Part shown: in pieces, positions 5,263-5,893 of the stretch
Position numbering within the stretch: the first letter of the stretch is position 1
Layout of the letters: each line of letters opens with the position of its first letter
NCBI GenBank assembly: GCA_027080545.1
Contig: JALWRV010000215.1
Span: 1 to 5,893, forward strand
Length of the DNA stretch: 5,893 nt
Source of the DNA: Parvularculaceae bacterium
GTDB taxonomy: Bacteria > Pseudomonadota > Alphaproteobacteria > Caulobacterales > Parvularculaceae
Reading direction: 5' to 3'
Translations under genes and position numbers: made by a program
The notes under the pieces: model-generated
Database searches by the model: none
What the model was told of the DNA's origin: nothing
Seen by the model: the letters and a program-made list of their open reading frames with translations, nothing else

Positions 5263-5893
5263 CTATTTAGCGTCTTGTAAAATCGTCACCACCATCTTGT
5301 TTTGATCAATAAAGCGCCAATCATAATGGCTAAACTGCTCTAGAGGCTTGGCGGCGAGAATGGCCTCAACTTCTAGCCCCTGTTGTTTCAATTCGAGAAC
5401 CAGACTTTGCGCCTTTTTTAAGTCATTGGCCATTGCCAACATTTCGGCCCGATTGGAAAGAGGCCCATGGCCGGGAATGATCTTGGTGTCATCATCTATT
5501 TTTGCAGCATAATCTTCCAAGGTCTTGATATAACCGGCTATGCTGCCCCCAGCAGCCAGATCAATAAACGGCCAGCGTTTGGCAAAATAGGTGTCGCCCA
5601 TGTGGAGCACATTGGCATCCGCAAAATAGATCACCGCATCGCCATCGGTGTGAGCATTCAGCGGGTGGGTGACCTGAATAGTGTGATCATTCCAGTAAAA
5701 ATTGACGCGCTCGGAAAAGGTGATGATGGGCAAAGCCTCAGCCGGGGCGGGGTCTGGTGCGCCATCGCCGCGATCCGGTGGGGCCAAGAGCCGGGTGCGG
5801 ACATTTTCTTGGGCGATGATGGTGGCCCCTGTGGCGGTCATGGCTTCATTGCCGCCCGTATGGTCGCCATGGAAATGCGTATTGATGACATAG
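5263..5893 (-). CDS. MBL-fold metallo-hydrolase (N-terminus beyond the window)
   Basis: This is the C-terminal 209 residues of a metallo-beta-lactamase-fold hydrolase. The frame is open through the right edge, and the ATG at 5841 is internal because the essential metal motif lies upstream of it. Counting from the edge, visible ligands are THFHGDHTGGN (5-15, the HxHxDH motif), His81 in NAHTDGD, Asp100 in MGDTYF and His142 in IIPGHGPLSN. This complete dinuclear metal set indicates an active hydrolase. The GDTYF...PFIDLAAGGSIAGYI segment resembles the broad MBL group that includes quinoprotein-relay-type and other secreted hydrolases rather than glyoxalase II. A Pro/Asp/Ala-rich stretch (PPDRGDGAPDPAPAEALP, about 38-55) is a probable surface loop. 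The substrate cannot be named, and whether there is a signal peptide is hidden by the edge. It is co-directional with the DUF1800 operon but 177 bases upstream, so it is probably a separate unit or only loosely linked by read-through. Confidence 0.9.
   Translation of the reverse strand, partial: YVINTHFHGDHTGGNEAMTATGATIIAQENVRTRLLAPPDRGDGAPDPAPAEALPIITFSERVNFYWNDHTIQVTHPLNAHTDGDAVIYFADANVLHMGDTYFAKRWPFIDLAAGGSIAGYIKTLEDYAAKIDDDTKIIPGHGPLSNRAEMLAMANDLKKAQSLVLELKQQGLEVEAILAAKPLEQFSHYDWRFIDQNKMVVTILQDAK

Noticed and set aside
5263..5841. Taking the ATG at 5841 as the MBL start
   Set aside because: The frame continues upstream to the window edge and encodes THFHGDHTGGN, the essential metal-binding motif, so the ATG is internal and the gene is simply truncated by the window.

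Overview
This window looks like a compact stretch of chromosome from a Gram-negative bacterium, most likely an alphaproteobacterium. The assignment is inferred from three things: a DUF1800/DUF1501 gene pair whose DUF1800 core opens with a NRFGLGA-type motif; a standalone ACAD10/11-like phosphotransferase next to a hotdog thioesterase; and tight packing at moderate GC content. No rRNA, tRNA, CRISPR array, insertion sequence or phage gene was seen.

Layout from left to right. Positions 1-324 (+) hold the C-terminal half of a nitroreductase of the YdjA type. Three bases further on ends a convergent gene (328-1383, -) for a phosphotransferase of the APH/ACAD10-11 family. A 68-bp divergent gap separates it from a 4HBT-fold acyl-CoA thioesterase (1452-1916, +). 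The thioesterase stop overlaps by 4 bp the stop of a DUF1501 protein (1913-3094, -) that has a twin-arginine-like signal. Five bases upstream of DUF1501 lies a DUF1800 protein (3100-5085, -). The DUF1800 stop codon shares a base with the DUF1501 Shine-Dalgarno sequence, so the two almost certainly form one translationally coupled operon. A 177-bp leader/intergenic region (5086-5262) carries a candidate promoter, two perfect 6-3-6 inverted repeats and a 15-nt-period repeat. The last gene (5263-5893, -) is a metallo-beta-lactamase-fold hydrolase cut off by the window end at its N-terminus; its HxHxDH metal motif is still visible.

How the genes may work together. The phosphotransferase and thioesterase are both of types that act on acyl-CoA or hydroxyacyl-CoA, so they may belong to fatty-acid or hydroxy-acid catabolism (inference). 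The DUF1800-DUF1501 pair is a widespread but functionally uncharacterised partnership, and it is the least explained part of the window. Its oddities here are a long, basic, probably disordered N-terminal extension on DUF1800 with no visible export signal, an exported-looking DUF1501 partner, and a structured leader that suggests regulation. The nitroreductase and MBL hydrolase are ordinary accessory enzymes without a clear link to the rest.
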